Made by a program: the position numbers and the translations under genes. From Herminiimonas arsenicoxydans (lineage in GTDB: Bacteria; Pseudomonadota; Gammaproteobacteria; Burkholderiales; Burkholderiaceae_D), in assembly GCA_000026125.1 (NCBI GenBank), contig CU207211.1, positions 1,488,001 through 1,552,000 on the forward strand: a stretch of 64,000 bases of DNA, read 5' to 3'. Shown here piece after piece: positions 50,776 to 61,477 of the stretch (position 1 is the stretch's first letter; every line of letters begins with the position of its first letter). The notes under the pieces are model-generated. The model had not been told where the DNA came from and did not search any database. It worked only from the letters and a program-made list of their open reading frames with translations.

Positions 50776-51153
50776 TCACTTTACGGTGAACGTAATCTTG
50801 CCCGTAATTGGATGAGTGTCTGTCGACACAGCGCGCCATTCAACGTTGTATTTTCCCGGTGTTAAAGGTTGATTGGGCGTCAACACCATGACTTTTGGGT
50901 CATCAGTGCCGGCGATCTTAGCGGCGATTTTCATCGCCCCCATGCCAGGCATTTCCGCCATGATCAAGTTGGCGCCAGAAAACTGCTTTGTGAGAGTTTC
51001 AGAGAAACGCAATTCGATTTTTGCTGGAGCTGGGCCTTCAGAATTATCCTTAGGAGTGGAGTCAACCAAACTAGGGTGCGCGAATGCAGCAGTAGCAATC
51101 AAGGTAGCCAGAGAAGCAACGCCGATCCGACGTAAATTACGAATATTAAACAT
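50776..51153 (-). CDS. copC: Periplasmic copper-binding protein CopC
   Basis: A 125-residue beta-sandwich protein. The signal peptide ends AFA before HPSLVDSTPKDN, so the mature N-terminus is His1, a known Cu(II) ligand in this family. RFSETLTKQFSGANLIMAEMPGMG and the C-terminal VSTDTHPITGKITFTV are family blocks; His in DTHP is the usual second ligand. The start follows AAGGAAA. Confidence 0.93.
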   Translation of the reverse strand: MFNIRNLRRIGVASLATLIATAAFAHPSLVDSTPKDNSEGPAPAKIELRFSETLTKQFSGANLIMAEMPGMGAMKIAAKIAGTDDPKVMVLTPNQPLTPGKYNVEWRAVSTDTHPITGKITFTVK

Positions 51154-51193
51154 GATGTTTCCTTTGTTAGTTTTGTGAAAAATTGTGAAGCGC

Positions 51194-52174
51194 TTAAAAC
51201 CAGAATCTCACGCCTGCGACGACCTGAGTTTGCTGGGCGTCCCCTCCGGCATTGCGCACTAAAGTAGCAGTGCGGCCAAAACGCGCGCTGTGCTCAATAC
51301 CTATATATGGCGCAAATTGGCGGCTGAATTCGTAACGTAACCGTACTCCGAACGTTGCACTGGAAAGTCCGCGCCCTACTCCTACTTCAGGATCGTCTTT
51401 GCCATATACGTTCGCTTCCAGTCGAGGTTGCAAGATTAGCCGCTGGGTCAGCATGAGCTCGTATTCAGTCGACAATCGGAATGCTGTGCGCCCTTCAGTT
51501 CCGAGGTAAGCCGTAGCATCTACTTCAAACCAATAGGGAGCCAACCCCTGCACCCCGAATGCCAACCAATTTCGCGAGGGGCCATCAGCGCTTATATCGT
51601 TGCGTATACCGGCTTGTACATCCCAGTATGGATGGAAGGCCTTAGCCCACAGGAGCTCAGTACGTGCGTCTTGGACGCGTCCTTGAGCGAACTCGCCTTC
51701 AGCTTTCACCGTAAGCTTGTTGTAACTGTCTCCATACCAAGCTTGTACTTCATAAGAATTTGAATCGCCGCCGTTGCTATAGACGCGCTCAAAACGATCA
51801 ACCAATAGCGAAGCGAACTTGTGCTCGTCAGCCATCATCAAAGAGCGTTGCTCGCCAACCGCGTATAGCCCGGTTCCCAACTCATATCCGCCTGAATAGG
51901 CATGAGGGTCTCGCGCATCTGCAGGCGCAGAACTGCCTCCCATGTCAGACATTCCCGTCATACCGTCCATTTGTATATTTCCATGATCGGCGGCATTTGA
52001 TGCTGGGGTTACAGCACTGTCGTCCATCGTCCCAAAGCCAGCATCCGCAGCACTTTGAGTGCTCGTTTGGCCGTGGCCGCTATGACTCTCTTGAGCACTT
52101 TGTGCCAATGCGGTTGATGAGAGGACGCAAACCACCGAAGCAATGAGAGTCTTTCTAAGTGAGAAGTTATGCAT
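51194..52174 (-). CDS. copB: Outer membrane copper resistance protein CopB
   Basis: A 326-residue protein with a signal peptide (MHNFSLRKTLIASVVCVLSS and ALA). A His/Met/Asp-rich copper-binding segment follows (about 28-95, with MDGMTGMSDMGG), then the CopB beta-barrel (from YSGGYELG to the end VVAGVRFWF). It probably sequesters copper at the outer membrane. The start at 52174 has AAGGA; an ATG at 52207 overlapping the copA stop is the alternative. Confidence 0.9.
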   Translation of the reverse strand: MHNFSLRKTLIASVVCVLSSTALAQSAQESHSGHGQTSTQSAADAGFGTMDDSAVTPASNAADHGNIQMDGMTGMSDMGGSSAPADARDPHAYSGGYELGTGLYAVGEQRSLMMADEHKFASLLVDRFERVYSNGGDSNSYEVQAWYGDSYNKLTVKAEGEFAQGRVQDARTELLWAKAFHPYWDVQAGIRNDISADGPSRNWLAFGVQGLAPYWFEVDATAYLGTEGRTAFRLSTEYELMLTQRLILQPRLEANVYGKDDPEVGVGRGLSSATFGVRLRYEFSRQFAPYIGIEHSARFGRTATLVRNAGGDAQQTQVVAGVRFWF

Positions 52175-52203
52175 ACCGGCGATCCTTGGTTTAGTAATGG
52201 TAA

Positions 52204-54084
52204 TCATGCGATGATCACTTCCCGGAACATGCCAGCATCCATGTGCATCATGAGGTGGCAATGCCAAGCCCAGCGTCCTAGCGCGTCCGCAGTCACCAAA
52301 AAGCTGATCCTTTGTGCAGGCTGGACCGGAATGGTATGGCGTCTCGCCAGGAACTCGCCCTCTGGTGTTTCGAGTTCGCTCCACACTCCATGTAAATGCA
52401 TCGGATGCGTCATCATGGTGTCGTTCTGCAAGATGACTCTCACTCGCTCACCATATTTAAAATGCACGGGGCTTGATTTGCCGAACTCCAAGCCGTCAAA
52501 CGACCAAGTGTATCTCTCCATATTTCCGGTCAAGTGCAGCTCAATCTCGCGACCAGGCCCGCGCGGATCCAACGGACCTCCGATCGTATGCATATCTGCC
52601 AGCGTAAGTACGCGACGACCATTGTTACGCAGTCCGACGCCAGGATCGTTCAAAGTAGTACGTGGTGAGTCGATACGATTGTCCGTGCTGGCGCCATATT
52701 CGGTACTGGCATGACGGGGCTTTTTGCTTGGTGTCTTGAGCGGATCAGCGTTCGCTGCATGTTTGGAATGATCCATGGCCATGCCACCGTGCTGCATGCC
52801 CATTGCACTATGATCCATACCAGCCATATTGGGCATCTGGGCCATGCTGTCGCCTTCCATACTCGACATGCCAGACATGTCCATCTTGTCCATACTCATG
52901 CCACCCATATTCATCGCACCGTGGTCCATGCCAGCCATGTTGGACATATCGCCCATCATGTCTTCCATGCTCAACCATTCCAACTTGTCGATTGCGGGGA
53001 CAGGAGCGCGCAAACCTGGCTTGACTGCCAGCGTACCAAGCGCATAACCCGTTCGATCCATTGTTTGAGAAAAGATGGTGTATGCATCGTCCTTGGGCTC
53101 GACGACCACATCACATGTTTCGCCAGGGCCAAAACGGAATTCATCTACTGAGATCGGCTCAATGTTAACGCCATCAACCTGAACTACTTTTAACTTCAAC
53201 CCAGGGATGCGTACGTCATAAAAAGTGTTGCCGGATCCGTTGATACAGCGCAGACGAACCTTTTCTCCTTTCTGGAAAAGTCCAGTCCAGTTACCTGCGG
53301 GCGTAATACCATTAGTCAGGAAGGTCAAGACGGCTGCCGACAAATCTCCCATGTCGGTGGGATTCATCCGCATTTCGTTCCACATCTTCCGTTTCGAGAG
53401 GGCTGCTTTCCAACCATCTTTCGATACATCGTTGAAGAAGCCTCCCGCTGTCAGTTGTCCGTAGTTGTAATAGTCGCCTTGTTTCTTTAGGCGTCCCAGC
53501 ACAGTCATGGGATCGTCATCCATCCAATCCGAGAGCAATAAGACGTGTTCGCGATCAGCCGCAATATCTTTCCCTTGAGCCGGATCGATAATAATCGCAC
53601 CGAACATACCGGTCTGCTCCTGAAAACCAGAATGAGAGTGATACCAGTAAGTGCCACTTTGCTGGACTTTAAAACGATAAGTAAACGTTTCTCCTGGAGC
53701 AATACCGTTAAAGCTAATGCCTGGCACACCATCCATTTGGAAAGGCAGAATGATGCCGTGCCAGTGGATCGACGTTGGGACAGCCAAGCGATTAGTTACG
53801 CGAATAGTGACTGTTTCGCCCTCTTTCCAGCGAAGCGTAGGCGCCGGCAACGTGCCGTTGATAGTTGTAGCAATCGCTGCCTTGCCTGTGAAATTGACTG
53901 GCGATTCGGCTACGACCAGATCGAACTGGTTTCCCCGGAGTACGGGGGCAGCAGTCCCTGATGCAATGACGTCTTGCGCTAATACGTGACGCAGAGGAGC
54001 CGAAACTCCCAGCAAAACTCCTCCTGCGGCAAGGCCTTGAACAAAACGACGACGAGATACAGACATGGTTGAACGGGCTGACAT
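52204..54084 (-). CDS. copA: Multicopper oxidase CopA (PcoA family)
   Basis: A 626-residue periplasmic multicopper oxidase with a Tat signal (SRRRFVQGLAAGGVLLG). Copper sites are HWHG, WYHSHSGFQ, HPMHLHG and HCHLMMHMDAGM. A Met/His-rich stretch (about residues 380-450, with repeats such as SNMAGMDHGAM) binds extra copper. It oxidises Cu(I) in the periplasm. It is first in copABCD, divergent from copRS. ATG at 54066 is an alternative start. Confidence 0.95.
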   Translation of the reverse strand: MSARSTMSVSRRRFVQGLAAGGVLLGVSAPLRHVLAQDVIASGTAAPVLRGNQFDLVVAESPVNFTGKAAIATTINGTLPAPTLRWKEGETVTIRVTNRLAVPTSIHWHGIILPFQMDGVPGISFNGIAPGETFTYRFKVQQSGTYWYHSHSGFQEQTGMFGAIIIDPAQGKDIAADREHVLLLSDWMDDDPMTVLGRLKKQGDYYNYGQLTAGGFFNDVSKDGWKAALSKRKMWNEMRMNPTDMGDLSAAVLTFLTNGITPAGNWTGLFQKGEKVRLRCINGSGNTFYDVRIPGLKLKVVQVDGVNIEPISVDEFRFGPGETCDVVVEPKDDAYTIFSQTMDRTGYALGTLAVKPGLRAPVPAIDKLEWLSMEDMMGDMSNMAGMDHGAMNMGGMSMDKMDMSGMSSMEGDSMAQMPNMAGMDHSAMGMQHGGMAMDHSKHAANADPLKTPSKKPRHASTEYGASTDNRIDSPRTTLNDPGVGLRNNGRRVLTLADMHTIGGPLDPRGPGREIELHLTGNMERYTWSFDGLEFGKSSPVHFKYGERVRVILQNDTMMTHPMHLHGVWSELETPEGEFLARRHTIPVQPAQRISFLVTADALGRWAWHCHLMMHMDAGMFREVIIA

Positions 54085-54158
54085 AGATGAGAGTCTCCAA
54101 ACCAAAAAAGGAAGTTTTTTGATGAAGGTAAGCTTAATTCAAACATATTATCTTTAGC

Positions 54159-54196
54159 ATTACCGGTTCATTACAATCGTGTAATGAACCGGTAAT
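54159..54196. promoter_or_regulatory. 38-bp palindrome with CopR-type box between copA and copR
   Basis: A 17-bp perfect inverted repeat (ATTACCGGTTCATTACA) around ATCG, lying between the divergent genes. Its core ATTACA-ATCG-TGTAAT recurs upstream of the cus operon (63306). CopR probably binds here. Confidence 0.75.
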
Positions 54197-54271
54197 CTAG
54201 AGAGAGTTAGCGTATCGTTTGTCTTACAAGCTAACTCGCACAGGCGACCAGCACTCCGCACGGATTGGAAA

Positions 54272-54964
54272 ATGAAATTATTAATCGTCGAAGATGAAGT
54301 AAAGACTGGCGAATACCTACAGCAAGGGCTCATGGAAGCTGGTTTTGCAGTGGATTACGCTAATAATGGGCTGGATGGGCATCATCTCGCCGTTACCGGA
54401 AACTATGACCTCATCATTCTGGATGTGATGCTGCCAGATATAGACGGATGGAAAATTTTGCAAGCATTGCGTAATGCCGGCAACAATGTTCCAGCTCTTT
54501 TTTTAACCGCCCGTGACGGTGTTGCAGATAGAGTGAAAGGTCTTGAACTGGGCGCTGATGACTACGTGGTCAAACCATTCGCGTTCTCAGAATTGCTGGC
54601 CCGAGTAAGAACATTACTACGTAGAGGAATTCCCAGCCCATTAGTGGATCGGATGCAAGTATCAGATTTAGTCCTCGATCTTGCTCGACGAGCAGCTACT
54701 CGTGCGGGAAAACGACTAACCTTAACTAACAAGGAGTTCCTTCTGTTGGAATTCTTAGTGAGACACAAAGGCGAAGTTCTGCCTCGTTCCCTTATCGCCT
54801 CTCAAATTTGGGATATTAATTTTAATAGCGACACTAATGTTATTGATGTCGCTATTCGCCGCTTGCGCTCCAAAATGGATGACGATTACGAACCTAAATT
54901 AATCTCCACGATTCGGGGCGTCGGATATGTTCTTGAAGATCCAGATGATGCCAGGGTCGCATAA
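54272..54964 (+). CDS. copR: Copper response regulator CopR (OmpR family)
   Basis: A 230-residue OmpR-type regulator. The receiver domain has the phosphoacceptor Asp51 ([10 protein letters not shown]) and the lysine in VKPFAF; a winged-helix domain ([21 protein letters not shown]) follows. It is nearest to CopR/CusR heavy-metal regulators. Its stop shares one base with the copS start (TAATG). Likely targets are the palindromes at 54159 and 63306. Confidence 0.93.
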   Translation: MKLLIVEDEVKTGEYLQQGLMEAGFAVDYANNGLDGHHLAVTGNYDLIILDVMLPDIDGWKILQALRNAGNNVPALFLTARDGVADRVKGLELGADDYVVKPFAFSELLARVRTLLRRGIPSPLVDRMQVSDLVLDLARRAATRAGKRLTLTNKEFLLLEFLVRHKGEVLPRSLIASQIWDINFNSDTNVIDVAIRRLRSKMDDDYEPKLISTIRGVGYVLEDPDDARVA

Positions 54965-56340
54965 TGTTTAGAATTTCACTGACAGGACGTCTGACGACCT
55001 TGTTTGCTGCCACTTCTGTCGCGGTCTTGGTTGGTTTCGGTACATTCATTTCATCTGCTATCGAGGAACACTTTTCAGAGCAAGACCAGTTATTGCTTCA
55101 AAATGAATTGCAGTTGATTCAGAAAGTCATTGAGGAAAAAGGAGTAGATTCGATCAGTCAGACTTTTGGCGAAGCGTTGCATAATCACCCTGATTTCTAC
55201 GTGGACGTACGTGACCTCAACGGTAAAGAAATTTATTCCACGTTCGGTGCATTTCGCGATGCAATTCTGTCACGCATACCTAGCAGTAAGACCAAGAACG
55301 GCTTTGATGTAAAGATAGACGAGCATCGAGAGTTTCAAGCCATTCGTGCTGAACTTAAAGCGTCTGCCGGCTCACCAGTCATTGTGGTTATTGCGGTCGA
55401 TAAGGCTATCCATACTCATTTTATGAGCATGTTCCGAACCACGTTAATGCTATACGTTATGGTCGCGGCAATTGCCACAGTTATGCTGGGCTGGTGGGCT
55501 GCAAGGCAAGGCCTTTCCCCTTTGCGGACTATGGCGGCACGCGCCCAAACTGTTACGTCGCAGAACATGAACGAACGTATGCCTGTCGATGCAGTGCCGA
55601 CAGAAATGACAGATCTCGCTGTCAAACTCAATGCCATGCTTGATCGCCTTCAGAACGATATCGCCAGGCTAACGGAATTTTCCGCAGACCTTGCACATGA
55701 ACTCCGTACCCCCATCAGTAATATGCTTACACAGACTCACGTTGTCTTAAATCAGAGTCGCAGTACTGCGGATTACAGGGATTCTCTCAGCTCAAACGCA
55801 GAGGAGCTTCAGCGACTAGGGAATACCATCTCGGACATGCTGTTTCTGGCACAAACAGAAAACGGACTGGCGCTTCCGTCCGTCGCCAAACTTAACATGG
55901 CGCGTGAGTGCCAAGCTTTGTTGGAATTTTACGAAGCCTTAGCCGAGGAAAAAAAAGTGGTCTTACGGTGCGAGGGAGACGCAGTCGTTATCGGAGATCA
56001 GCTCATGTTTCGCCGCGCTTTAAACAACTTGTTATCGAATGCAATCCGCTACACACCATCGTACGGGACTATTTCTATCAAGATAACGTCAGCAGAATCG
56101 GGCACCACAATTACCGTACAAAACGATGGCGAGGAGATACCCGCCGAAATTCAACCGCATCTGTTTGATCGTTTTTTTCGGGCCGATAAATCTCGCAAAA
56201 AATCTGAATCCGACTCCGCAGGTTTGGGCCTTTCTATCACGCGCGCCATCATGCAGGCACATGGAGGCAGTGTCTCTGTGGTCTCTAGGGACAGCAAGAC
56301 TGCATTTAGTCTCTATTTTCCATCGTCGCCACGAAAGTAA
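54964..56340 (+). CDS. copS: Heavy-metal sensor histidine kinase CopS
   Basis: A 458-residue membrane kinase. A first helix (residues 9-30), a periplasmic sensor (about 31-160), a second helix (160-180), HAMP (WWAARQGLSPLRTMAARAQ), the phospho-histidine His245 in FSADLAHELRTPISN, and ATP-binding N, G1 and G2 boxes (NLLSNAIRYTP, SDSAGLGLSI) are all present. It senses periplasmic copper or silver and phosphorylates CopR. Confidence 0.93.
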   Translation: MFRISLTGRLTTLFAATSVAVLVGFGTFISSAIEEHFSEQDQLLLQNELQLIQKVIEEKGVDSISQTFGEALHNHPDFYVDVRDLNGKEIYSTFGAFRDAILSRIPSSKTKNGFDVKIDEHREFQAIRAELKASAGSPVIVVIAVDKAIHTHFMSMFRTTLMLYVMVAAIATVMLGWWAARQGLSPLRTMAARAQTVTSQNMNERMPVDAVPTEMTDLAVKLNAMLDRLQNDIARLTEFSADLAHELRTPISNMLTQTHVVLNQSRSTADYRDSLSSNAEELQRLGNTISDMLFLAQTENGLALPSVAKLNMARECQALLEFYEALAEEKKVVLRCEGDAVVIGDQLMFRRALNNLLSNAIRYTPSYGTISIKITSAESGTTITVQNDGEEIPAEIQPHLFDRFFRADKSRKKSESDSAGLGLSITRAIMQAHGGSVSVVSRDSKTAFSLYFPSSPRK

Positions 56341-56430
56341 ACTGAAATTCTCGAAAATGGCATACCGATAAGGTATGTCGAATCCTCCCGAGTTACTTGC
56401 CCGATCAGCGGTGTAATCTCACCGCCACAT

Positions 56431-56817
56431 TTATTTTTGTATCGACAAAACCGTCACTGTCGCGGTGCCATCGATATTCTCGACCGTAAATTTCACTTTG
56501 TCGCCAACCTTCACATTTGAAAGCAATGCTTTGTCCTTTGCGGCAAATTGCATGGTCATCGGCCCCATTTCTACCGTCGAACTTTTGATACGTCCGTGTT
56601 TCAGCGTAATGCTTTTGTTTTCTTTATTGACGGCTCTTACCTCTCCATCTGACAAGGATGTTGCATTCGCTGGTTTCGCTGGCATCTTGTCCATTTCCAT
56701 ACCTTCCATCTTCATTCCAGCCATGTCCATTCCTTTGCTGCCTTGTTCAGCGTAGACGTTCACTGCCAGAATGGATAATCCACAGACTGCCACCAGATTC
56801 AAAAACGATTTCTTCAT
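56431..56817 (-). CDS. cusF: CusF-like periplasmic copper chaperone
   Basis: A 128-residue exported protein (signal ending VYA near residue 23). A Met-rich segment (GMDMAGMKMEGMEMDKM) precedes a CusF OB-fold (residues 55-128). Metal ligands correspond to His74, Met87 and Met89 (LKHG, GPMTMQF). The tryptophan that caps copper in E. coli CusF appears to be Met84 here. The start follows AAGGAG. It is last in the cus operon, 17 bases after cusA. Confidence 0.88.
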   Translation of the reverse strand: MKKSFLNLVAVCGLSILAVNVYAEQGSKGMDMAGMKMEGMEMDKMPAKPANATSLSDGEVRAVNKENKSITLKHGRIKSSTVEMGPMTMQFAAKDKALLSNVKVGDKVKFTVENIDGTATVTVLSIQK

Positions 56818-56834
56818 TTGATACTCCTTAGTAG

Positions 56835-59800
56835 TTAAATTGATTTGTTTTGTACTGCCAAACGTAATTTGCGTTCTTGAAGCAAACGCCATGCTGCTGG
56901 AATCACAAAAAGCGATAACAATGGTGCGGTAATCATGCCGCCCACCATCGGTGCCGCAATCCGCTGCATTACTTCAGAGCCGGCGCCACTGCCGAACATA
57001 ATCGGGATAAGGCCAGCCAGGATAACTGCCACTGTCATGGCTTTGGGACGCACACGCAGTACCGCTCCTTCTCGTATCGCTTCCGCAATGAGCTCCTTGG
57101 TCAATGGCAAGCCGGACTGCAATCGCTGATTCAATGAATTACGTAGATACACCAGCATCACAACACCGAACTCAGCCGCCAATCCTGCCAGTGCAATAAA
57201 ACCGACCGCAGTGGCAACCGAAACAGCATGCCCCAACAACCATACAAACCAGAAGCCGCCGATGAGTGCAAAAGGTACTGTCAACATGAGTAGCAATGCC
57301 TCAGATACTGAGCGAAACGCCAGATACAGGAGGATAAGGATGACGGCCAGCGTTAACGGAATCACCGTTTGCAACTTGGCGAGCGCCCGTTCCAGGTATT
57401 CAAACTGCCCCGACCAGCCTATCGAATATCCAGGTGGGAGTTGCACTTCTTTTGCCACCGCTGCCTGCATTGCTTTCACGGCTGTGTGCAAGTCGGTTCC
57501 GCGTACATCGACATAGACCCAGCCAGAAAGCCGTGCATTCTCGCTGCGTATCATCGGCGGCCCATCGCTTACCTTGATGTTCGTAATATCACCCAGCCTT
57601 ACCTGTGCGCCCTTCTCTGTCACGATAGGGAATTCGCGCAGTGTATGTACCGAATTTCGATATTCCTGCGGGTAGCGGACATTGATAGGAAAACGCTGGC
57701 GTCCATCCACAACCTCTCCAATGTTTTCTCCGCCAATCGCAGATGAAATGACCGACTGCACATCCGTCACCGCAAGGCCATATCTTGCAGCTTTTGCTCG
57801 GTCGATATCAACATCGATATAACGTCCGCCGCTTACGCGTTCCGCCAATGCAGAAGTTACCCCCGGCACTTTTTTGACGACGGCTTCGATTTGCGTGGCG
57901 ATTTTGTCGATTTGTCCGAGGTCGGCACCGGATACCTTCACACCGACGGGCGTCTTGATACCTGTCGAAAGCATGTCGATACGATTACGGATAGGCGGCA
58001 CCCAAACATTCGATAGTCCCGGAACCTTGACTATCCGATCCAGTTCTTCAATGAGCTTTGCAGAGGTCATGCCGGCACGCCATTGGTCTTTCGGTTTGAA
58101 CTGAATGGTCGTTTCAAACATCTCCAAAGGTGCAGGGTCGGTTGCTGATTCTGCGCGGCCGGCTTTGCCGAATACCGTAGCGACTTCAGGTACCGTCTTG
58201 ATGAGGCGGTCGGTCTGTTGCAGCAGTTCACTGGCTTTGGATGCAGACAGTCCGGGCAATGCAGAAGGCATGTACAGCAAATCACCTTCATCCAGAGGTG
58301 GCAAGAACTCGCCACCCAGTTTGGACAGCGGCATCACTGTCAGAGCAAGAGCGATAAACGCAATCGCAATCGTCCATTTCGGATGCGCCAGACTGGCATT
58401 CAACCAAGGTCGGTACACGCGTATCAGTACGCGGTTAATCGGATTCGATGCCTCGCTTGGAATACGTCCACGTATCATGTATCCCATCAGTACAGGAATC
58501 AAAGTAATCGCCAGTCCGGCTGCCGCAGCCAAGGTGTAGGTTTTTGTATATGCCAACGGCGCAAACAGCTTGCCCTCTTGCGCTTCCAGGGCGAATACCG
58601 GAATGAAAGATAGCGTAACGATCAGTAGTGAAAAGAACAGTGCAGGCCCTACCTCGATAGCCGATTCTGCAATCAAGTCCCATCGCTCTTTCGCACTTAT
58701 TTCCTGATTCGGATGCGCATGCGAATAGGCTTCCAGATGCTTGTGCGCGTTCTCAATCATGACAATCGCTGCATCGACCATCGCACCGACGGCAATGGCT
58801 ATGCCACCCAATGACATCAAATTGGCATTGACGCCTTGGTAGCGCATCACAATGAAGGCCGCGAGCACACCCAAGGGGAGCGAGATGATGGCGACCAAGG
58901 CACTGCGCAAATGAAACAGGAAGATGGCGCAGACCAGTGCGACCACGACAAACTCTTCAATCAGCTTGTCACGAAGATTAGTTACTGCTGCCGTAATCAG
59001 TTTGGAGCGGTCGTAGGTCGTGACAATTTCCACACCTTTCGGCAACGAACTTTGCAAGGTAGCTAGTTTTGCCTTGACCGCTTTGATGGTTTCCAGCGCA
59101 TTCTTACCGGAGCGCATGACAACAACGCCACCGGCAACTTCACCTTCACCATTCAACTCAGCAATCCCGCGACGCATTTCAGGACCTATGCGAATTGTCG
59201 CTACATCCCTGAGCAATACCGGCGTGCCCGCATCATTTGCGCTGAGTAAAACATTGCGGAAATCTTCTAGTGAACGCAAATACCCGTGCGAGCGCACCAT
59301 ATATTCGGTCTCGGCCATTTCAACGACCGAACCACCGGATTCCTGGTTTGCCTTCGCCAATGCATCAAGCACTTTTGCGTGAGAGATGCCGAACGCGCGC
59401 AACTTGTCCGGGTCGAGGATGACTTGATACTGCTTCACCATGCCACCGATGCTGGCGACCTCGGCTACGTCTGGAACAGTTTTGAGTTCGAACTTCAGAA
59501 ACCAGTCGTTCAATGTCCGTAGCTGACTGAGGTCGTTGTGCCCAGTACGGTCGACCAGCGCATATTCAAATACCCAGCCGACTCCCGTTCCATCCGGCCC
59601 AAGTTCGGCACGCACACCCTGAGGTAAGCGGCTTTGCACCTGACTGATGTATTCCAGGACTCGGGAACGAGCCCAGTATTGGTCCGTCGCATCGTCAAAA
59701 AGAACATAAACAAACGAGTCGCCAAAGAAGGAATAACCACGGACAGTCTTGGCGCCTGGAACAGCCAACAGTGCTGTGGTCAGTGGATAAGTGACTTGGT

Positions 59801-59987
59801 CCTCCACTATCTGCGGTGCTTTGCCAGGATATTGGGCGCGAATAATGACCTGCGTATCTGACAGGTCTGGTAGCGCATCCAAAGGTGTTTTGTTCAACGA
59901 CCATAGACCCCATCCGGCAATGACGAGCGCAGCAAGCAGTACCCAGAATCGGTTGGCAATGGACCAGCGAATAACTCGCGCAATCAT
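56835..59987 (-). CDS. cusA: Cu(I)/Ag(I) RND efflux pump CusA
   Basis: A 1050-residue heavy-metal-efflux RND transporter with 12 helices and two large periplasmic loops. The start [45 protein letters not shown] and GMVKQY are HME-family hallmarks. It exports monovalent copper or silver from periplasm or cytoplasm through CusC. Start and stop are coupled to cusB by ATGA. Methionine ligands were not individually assigned. Confidence 0.95.
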   Translation of the reverse strand: MIARVIRWSIANRFWVLLAALVIAGWGLWSLNKTPLDALPDLSDTQVIIRAQYPGKAPQIVEDQVTYPLTTALLAVPGAKTVRGYSFFGDSFVYVLFDDATDQYWARSRVLEYISQVQSRLPQGVRAELGPDGTGVGWVFEYALVDRTGHNDLSQLRTLNDWFLKFELKTVPDVAEVASIGGMVKQYQVILDPDKLRAFGISHAKVLDALAKANQESGGSVVEMAETEYMVRSHGYLRSLEDFRNVLLSANDAGTPVLLRDVATIRIGPEMRRGIAELNGEGEVAGGVVVMRSGKNALETIKAVKAKLATLQSSLPKGVEIVTTYDRSKLITAAVTNLRDKLIEEFVVVALVCAIFLFHLRSALVAIISLPLGVLAAFIVMRYQGVNANLMSLGGIAIAVGAMVDAAIVMIENAHKHLEAYSHAHPNQEISAKERWDLIAESAIEVGPALFFSLLIVTLSFIPVFALEAQEGKLFAPLAYTKTYTLAAAAGLAITLIPVLMGYMIRGRIPSEASNPINRVLIRVYRPWLNASLAHPKWTIAIAFIALALTVMPLSKLGGEFLPPLDEGDLLYMPSALPGLSASKASELLQQTDRLIKTVPEVATVFGKAGRAESATDPAPLEMFETTIQFKPKDQWRAGMTSAKLIEELDRIVKVPGLSNVWVPPIRNRIDMLSTGIKTPVGVKVSGADLGQIDKIATQIEAVVKKVPGVTSALAERVSGGRYIDVDIDRAKAARYGLAVTDVQSVISSAIGGENIGEVVDGRQRFPINVRYPQEYRNSVHTLREFPIVTEKGAQVRLGDITNIKVSDGPPMIRSENARLSGWVYVDVRGTDLHTAVKAMQAAVAKEVQLPPGYSIGWSGQFEYLERALAKLQTVIPLTLAVILILLYLAFRSVSEALLLMLTVPFALIGGFWFVWLLGHAVSVATAVGFIALAGLAAEFGVVMLVYLRNSLNQRLQSGLPLTKELIAEAIREGAVLRVRPKAMTVAVILAGLIPIMFGSGAGSEVMQRIAAPMVGGMITAPLLSLFVIPAAWRLLQERKLRLAVQNKSI

Positions 59988-61477
59988 TGCTTGCCTCCTA
60001 CCGGTTTGACGCTCTCGAGCAGGTAGCCGTCGTCATTTTCCTTGAATGAAAATTCAACTTCCTGCCCTGCTTTTATTTCGCTGAATAGCTCGGGACGCGA
60101 CTTGTTAAAGTCCATCGTCATCGCACCCCACTCAAGTTCCGAGATAGGCTTGTGCGAAAGGGTCAATGCTTTTGGCGTTACTTTTTCTACAGTGCCAATA
60201 CCCCGGTGAACAGGAGACGCTGCTGGCTGCATCGCTTGCTTAGTATCAGCAAACTTAGGCAATACCGACTTCAGGCTTGCTTCGGAATCGATAAGGAATT
60301 GCCCCGAGGCGACTACCTTCTGTCCCTCACTCAAGCCACTCAAAATCTCGGTATCGTTTCCGCTATCCCGGCCAGTCGTCACAACGACGGGTTGCATGCT
60401 GTTGTTTGCCCCAGCCACCAGAACGATGGATTGCTTGCCATTTGCAATCACGGCTTCACTCGGAACCAGAAGTCGCGAAACTGGTTTTTCGGCATCAAGA
60501 CGAATACGCATGAGCATGCCCGGCGTGAGACTGCCATCACGATTATCCAGCTCTAGTCGAGCCTGCAAGGTCCGTGTCGCAGTGCTGATACCCGGCAGGA
60601 TTTCGCGAACCTTGCCGCTGTATTTTCTATTCGCATCGCCGGAGAACGTCGCTTCCACCGTCATGCCGGAACGGACTGCATTACTCAATGCTTCGGGCAC
60701 TTCAGCTACCAGCCATACCTTGCTCAACCCAGCGACTTTTGCAATGGTCATGCCGGGCGTTACCATGGCCCCATCGCGTACGGACAGTTCGGTGATGACG
60801 CCGGTAACTGGCGATGTCAGCGTGAAATATTTTTGCGATTGCCCGGTGCGGTCTGCCTGATTGATCAATCCATCCGGAATAGACATCGCCCGCATTCTTT
60901 GCCGGGCAGCTGATGCCAGTTCGGTATTACCACCACGTTTAAGTGCCAAATATTCCTCTTGCGGCGCAATCCAGTCAGGAGCGAAAATCGAAGCGATTGC
61001 TTCGCCGCGCTTGATGCGTTGTTGAGGCGAACGGGCATACAGTTTGTCGATATATCCTGTCACGCGGCTTTGCACGACTTCCGATGCACTCTCATCGAAC
61101 TGTGTGGTGCCGACCATTTCAAATGCATCGCGTACTTCTTCGCGTCTTACGGTTGCAAAGCGAATACCCAGATTCTGTTGAAGTGTTGGACTGACTTTTA
61201 CGCCACCATCTTCCGAAGCTTCATCCGCATAAACCGGGACCAACTGCATATCCATGAAAGGACTTTTACCAGGCTGGTCGAACTTGTTTCCTGGAACCAT
61301 GGGGTCGTGCCAGTACAGGACTTTACGCCCCGTCTTCGGGTCAACTTTTTCAGTCGCCGCGCCAGATGTAGCAGCGTTATCCATACTTCTTTGCGTTCCG
61401 ACCCAATACCCACCAAACACGAGACCTGCTCCTGCCAATACCAGGACAATCGCTTTCAATGCGAATTTAGATTTCAT
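59984..61477 (-). CDS. cusB: CusB membrane fusion protein with C-terminal CusF-like domain
   Basis: A 497-residue RND adaptor. One N-terminal helix, the metal-binding N-terminal motif [26 protein letters not shown] (about residues 55-85) and the barrel-sandwich and beta-barrel domains are present. From about residue 425 there is an additional CusF-like domain ([27 protein letters not shown]) that keeps the His, Trp and two Met ligands. So the chaperone is built into the adaptor, besides the separate cusF. Confidence 0.93.
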   Translation of the reverse strand: MKSKFALKAIVLVLAGAGLVFGGYWVGTQRSMDNAATSGAATEKVDPKTGRKVLYWHDPMVPGNKFDQPGKSPFMDMQLVPVYADEASEDGGVKVSPTLQQNLGIRFATVRREEVRDAFEMVGTTQFDESASEVVQSRVTGYIDKLYARSPQQRIKRGEAIASIFAPDWIAPQEEYLALKRGGNTELASAARQRMRAMSIPDGLINQADRTGQSQKYFTLTSPVTGVITELSVRDGAMVTPGMTIAKVAGLSKVWLVAEVPEALSNAVRSGMTVEATFSGDANRKYSGKVREILPGISTATRTLQARLELDNRDGSLTPGMLMRIRLDAEKPVSRLLVPSEAVIANGKQSIVLVAGANNSMQPVVVTTGRDSGNDTEILSGLSEGQKVVASGQFLIDSEASLKSVLPKFADTKQAMQPAASPVHRGIGTVEKVTPKALTLSHKPISELEWGAMTMDFNKSRPELFSEIKAGQEVEFSFKENDDGYLLESVKPVGGKQ

